Source: Anaerolineales bacterium UBA5069 (lineage in GTDB: Bacteria > Chloroflexota > Anaerolineae > Caldilineales > Caldilineaceae). From it: a DNA stretch of 7,061 bases. Of the stretch, positions 6,173 to 7,061 are shown in pieces. Within the stretch, counting starts at the first letter, position 1. Each line of letters starts with the position of its first letter. The position numbers and the translations under genes are program-made. Below the pieces are notes generated by a model. The model was not told where the DNA came from. It ran no database searches and saw only the letters and a program-made list of their open reading frames with translations. The DNA is taken from positions 1 to 7,061 of the forward strand of contig DIAV01000003.1 of the NCBI GenBank assembly GCA_002415895.1, in the 5' to 3' direction.

Positions 6173-7061
6173 TTACAAATAGGCTTCGACGCGCGTCAGG
6201 AAATCGGCCAGTGTGGCATGGAAGCGTTCGGGCTCCTCAAGATGGGGGAAATGCGCGCTCTGCTCGAAGAGCGCATACTCGGAGTAGGGAATGGCGCGGT
6301 GGAGTGATGCGGTGAGGTGGGGGGGCGTCTTGTCATAGTGGCCGCCCAGCACAAGCGTGGGGATATTGATTTCATCGAGGCGCGCTGTCACGTCCCATGT
6401 GGCCAGGGGGCCGGTGGGTGCAAAGGGGTGCGGACCCCAAAGCGTTTCCATGACCTCGCGATAGCGGTGCGCAGACTCGCGGCTGCGGCGCAAGGGTGCA
6501 GGCATGGGCTGAACTCTGCAGCCGTGGCGCTGGTCAAAGAGCGCAGCCGCTTCAACATAGCCCGGCGTAGATGTCGAACGGTCCTGGATGGCCTGTGTGA
6601 GGGCAAGGCGCGCACCCATGGGCAGCGCAGCGATGAGGTCTTCCAGCTCAATCATCCAGTCGGGCACAGATGCAGGTGTGGACACAAGCGTGAGGCTGGC
6701 CAGCCCCGGCGCGCCCGAAAGCGCGTGCTCCAGCGCCAACATGCCGCCCCAGCCGTGGCCCAACAAGTGAATATGGTTAAGGCCCAGCGTGCGCCGGACA
6801 ACACTCAACTCCTCGACAAAGAGGTCTATGCTCCACAGGTTGGGGTCATATGGGTGATCGGACAGGCCGCAGCCCAGTTGGTCATAGAAGATGACGCGCC
6901 GCCCCTGTGCCTGTGCAGCAAGCGGTGCCAGATAATCGCTGGGCGTGCCCGGTCCCGTGTGCAGAACCACAAGCGGCAGGTGACCAGGCGTTTCGGGCGC
7001 GCCCACCAAGCGGTGCCAAACGCGATGGCCGTGGAAGTGCAAATGGCCATCAAGGGATGGG
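6173..7061 (-). CDS. alpha/beta hydrolase, proline iminopeptidase-like, catalytic Ser replaced; 5' partial
   Basis: The fold and motifs match the proline iminopeptidase (Pip, peptidase S33) branch of alpha/beta hydrolases, cytoplasmic enzymes that remove N-terminal proline or cleave related amides and esters. Numbering from the TTG at 7042: the oxyanion loop HTGPG is at 28-32 (family HGGPG), YDQLGCGLSDHP at 53-64, and the nucleophile elbow at 95-100. Acid Asp237 (GHYD) and base His264 (SAHFPHLEEPERF) are present. The elbow reads GHGWGG where the family has GxSWGG, so Gly97 (GGC, 6752-6754) replaces the catalytic serine. The frame is otherwise intact to the stop at 6173-6175. It stays open to the window edge (PSLDGH precedes residue 1), and family proteins begin some residues before this point, so the true start lies outside and TTG at 7042 is unlikely to be used. 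It may be a pseudoenzyme with a binding role, a decaying gene, or the result of one base error. Confidence 0.9.
   Translation of the reverse strand, partial: PSLDGHLHFHGHRVWHRLVGAPETPGHLPLVVLHTGPGTPSDYLAPLAAQAQGRRVIFYDQLGCGLSDHPYDPNLWSIDLFVEELSVVRRTLGLNHIHLLGHGWGGMLALEHALSGAPGLASLTLVSTPASVPDWMIELEDLIAALPMGARLALTQAIQDRSTSTPGYVEAAALFDQRHGCRVQPMPAPLRRSRESAHRYREVMETLWGPHPFAPTGPLATWDVTARLDEINIPTLVLGGHYDKTPPHLTASLHRAIPYSEYALFEQSAHFPHLEEPERFHATLADFLTRVEAYL

Overview
The window is a GC-rich bacterial segment with three protein genes, all on the minus strand: a magnesium transporter (mgtE), a large secreted subtilisin-family protease, and an alpha/beta hydrolase of the proline iminopeptidase family that runs off the right edge. 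No phage, transposon, CRISPR, rRNA or tRNA sequence was seen. The organism is probably a member of Chloroflexota (Anaerolineae, Caldilineae or Ardenticatenia type). This is an inference from the high GC content, the protease architecture and a YLPLML motif just after its signal peptide, a short element I associate with exported proteins of that phylum. It is not proven by a marker gene.

Layout, left to right. Positions 1-300 hold no large gene but do hold a compact plus-strand unit: a promoter with a perfect TTGACA (48-76), a run of strong RNA hairpins, an unusually perfect Shine-Dalgarno sequence with an 18-codon ORF (176-232), and an intrinsic terminator (256-295). This looks like an independent small RNA, small-protein gene or dual-function RNA, and it is the most novel item here. 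mgtE (340-1692) points toward it and shares its terminator. Upstream of mgtE lies about 500 nt of hairpin-rich, gene-free sequence with a near-consensus promoter at its far end (2195-2223), which suggests a very long and probably regulatory mgtE leader. A perfect 17-bp bidirectional terminator (2283-2320) separates this from the protease gene (2348-5560). The protease also has a strong promoter far upstream (5919-5947), giving a leader of about 350 nt. The hydrolase (6173 to the right edge) ends after a long imperfect inverted repeat (6087-6167).

The genes do not form an obvious operon: each unit seems to have its own promoter and terminator, and their functions (Mg2+ uptake, extracellular proteolysis, peptide or ester hydrolysis) are only loosely related. 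The protease and a Pip-type hydrolase could both act in peptide use, but the hydrolase has glycine in place of its catalytic serine, so it may be a pseudoenzyme or carry a sequence error. The three points most worth following are the small RNA/ORF at 83-295, the long mgtE leader, and the serine-less hydrolase.
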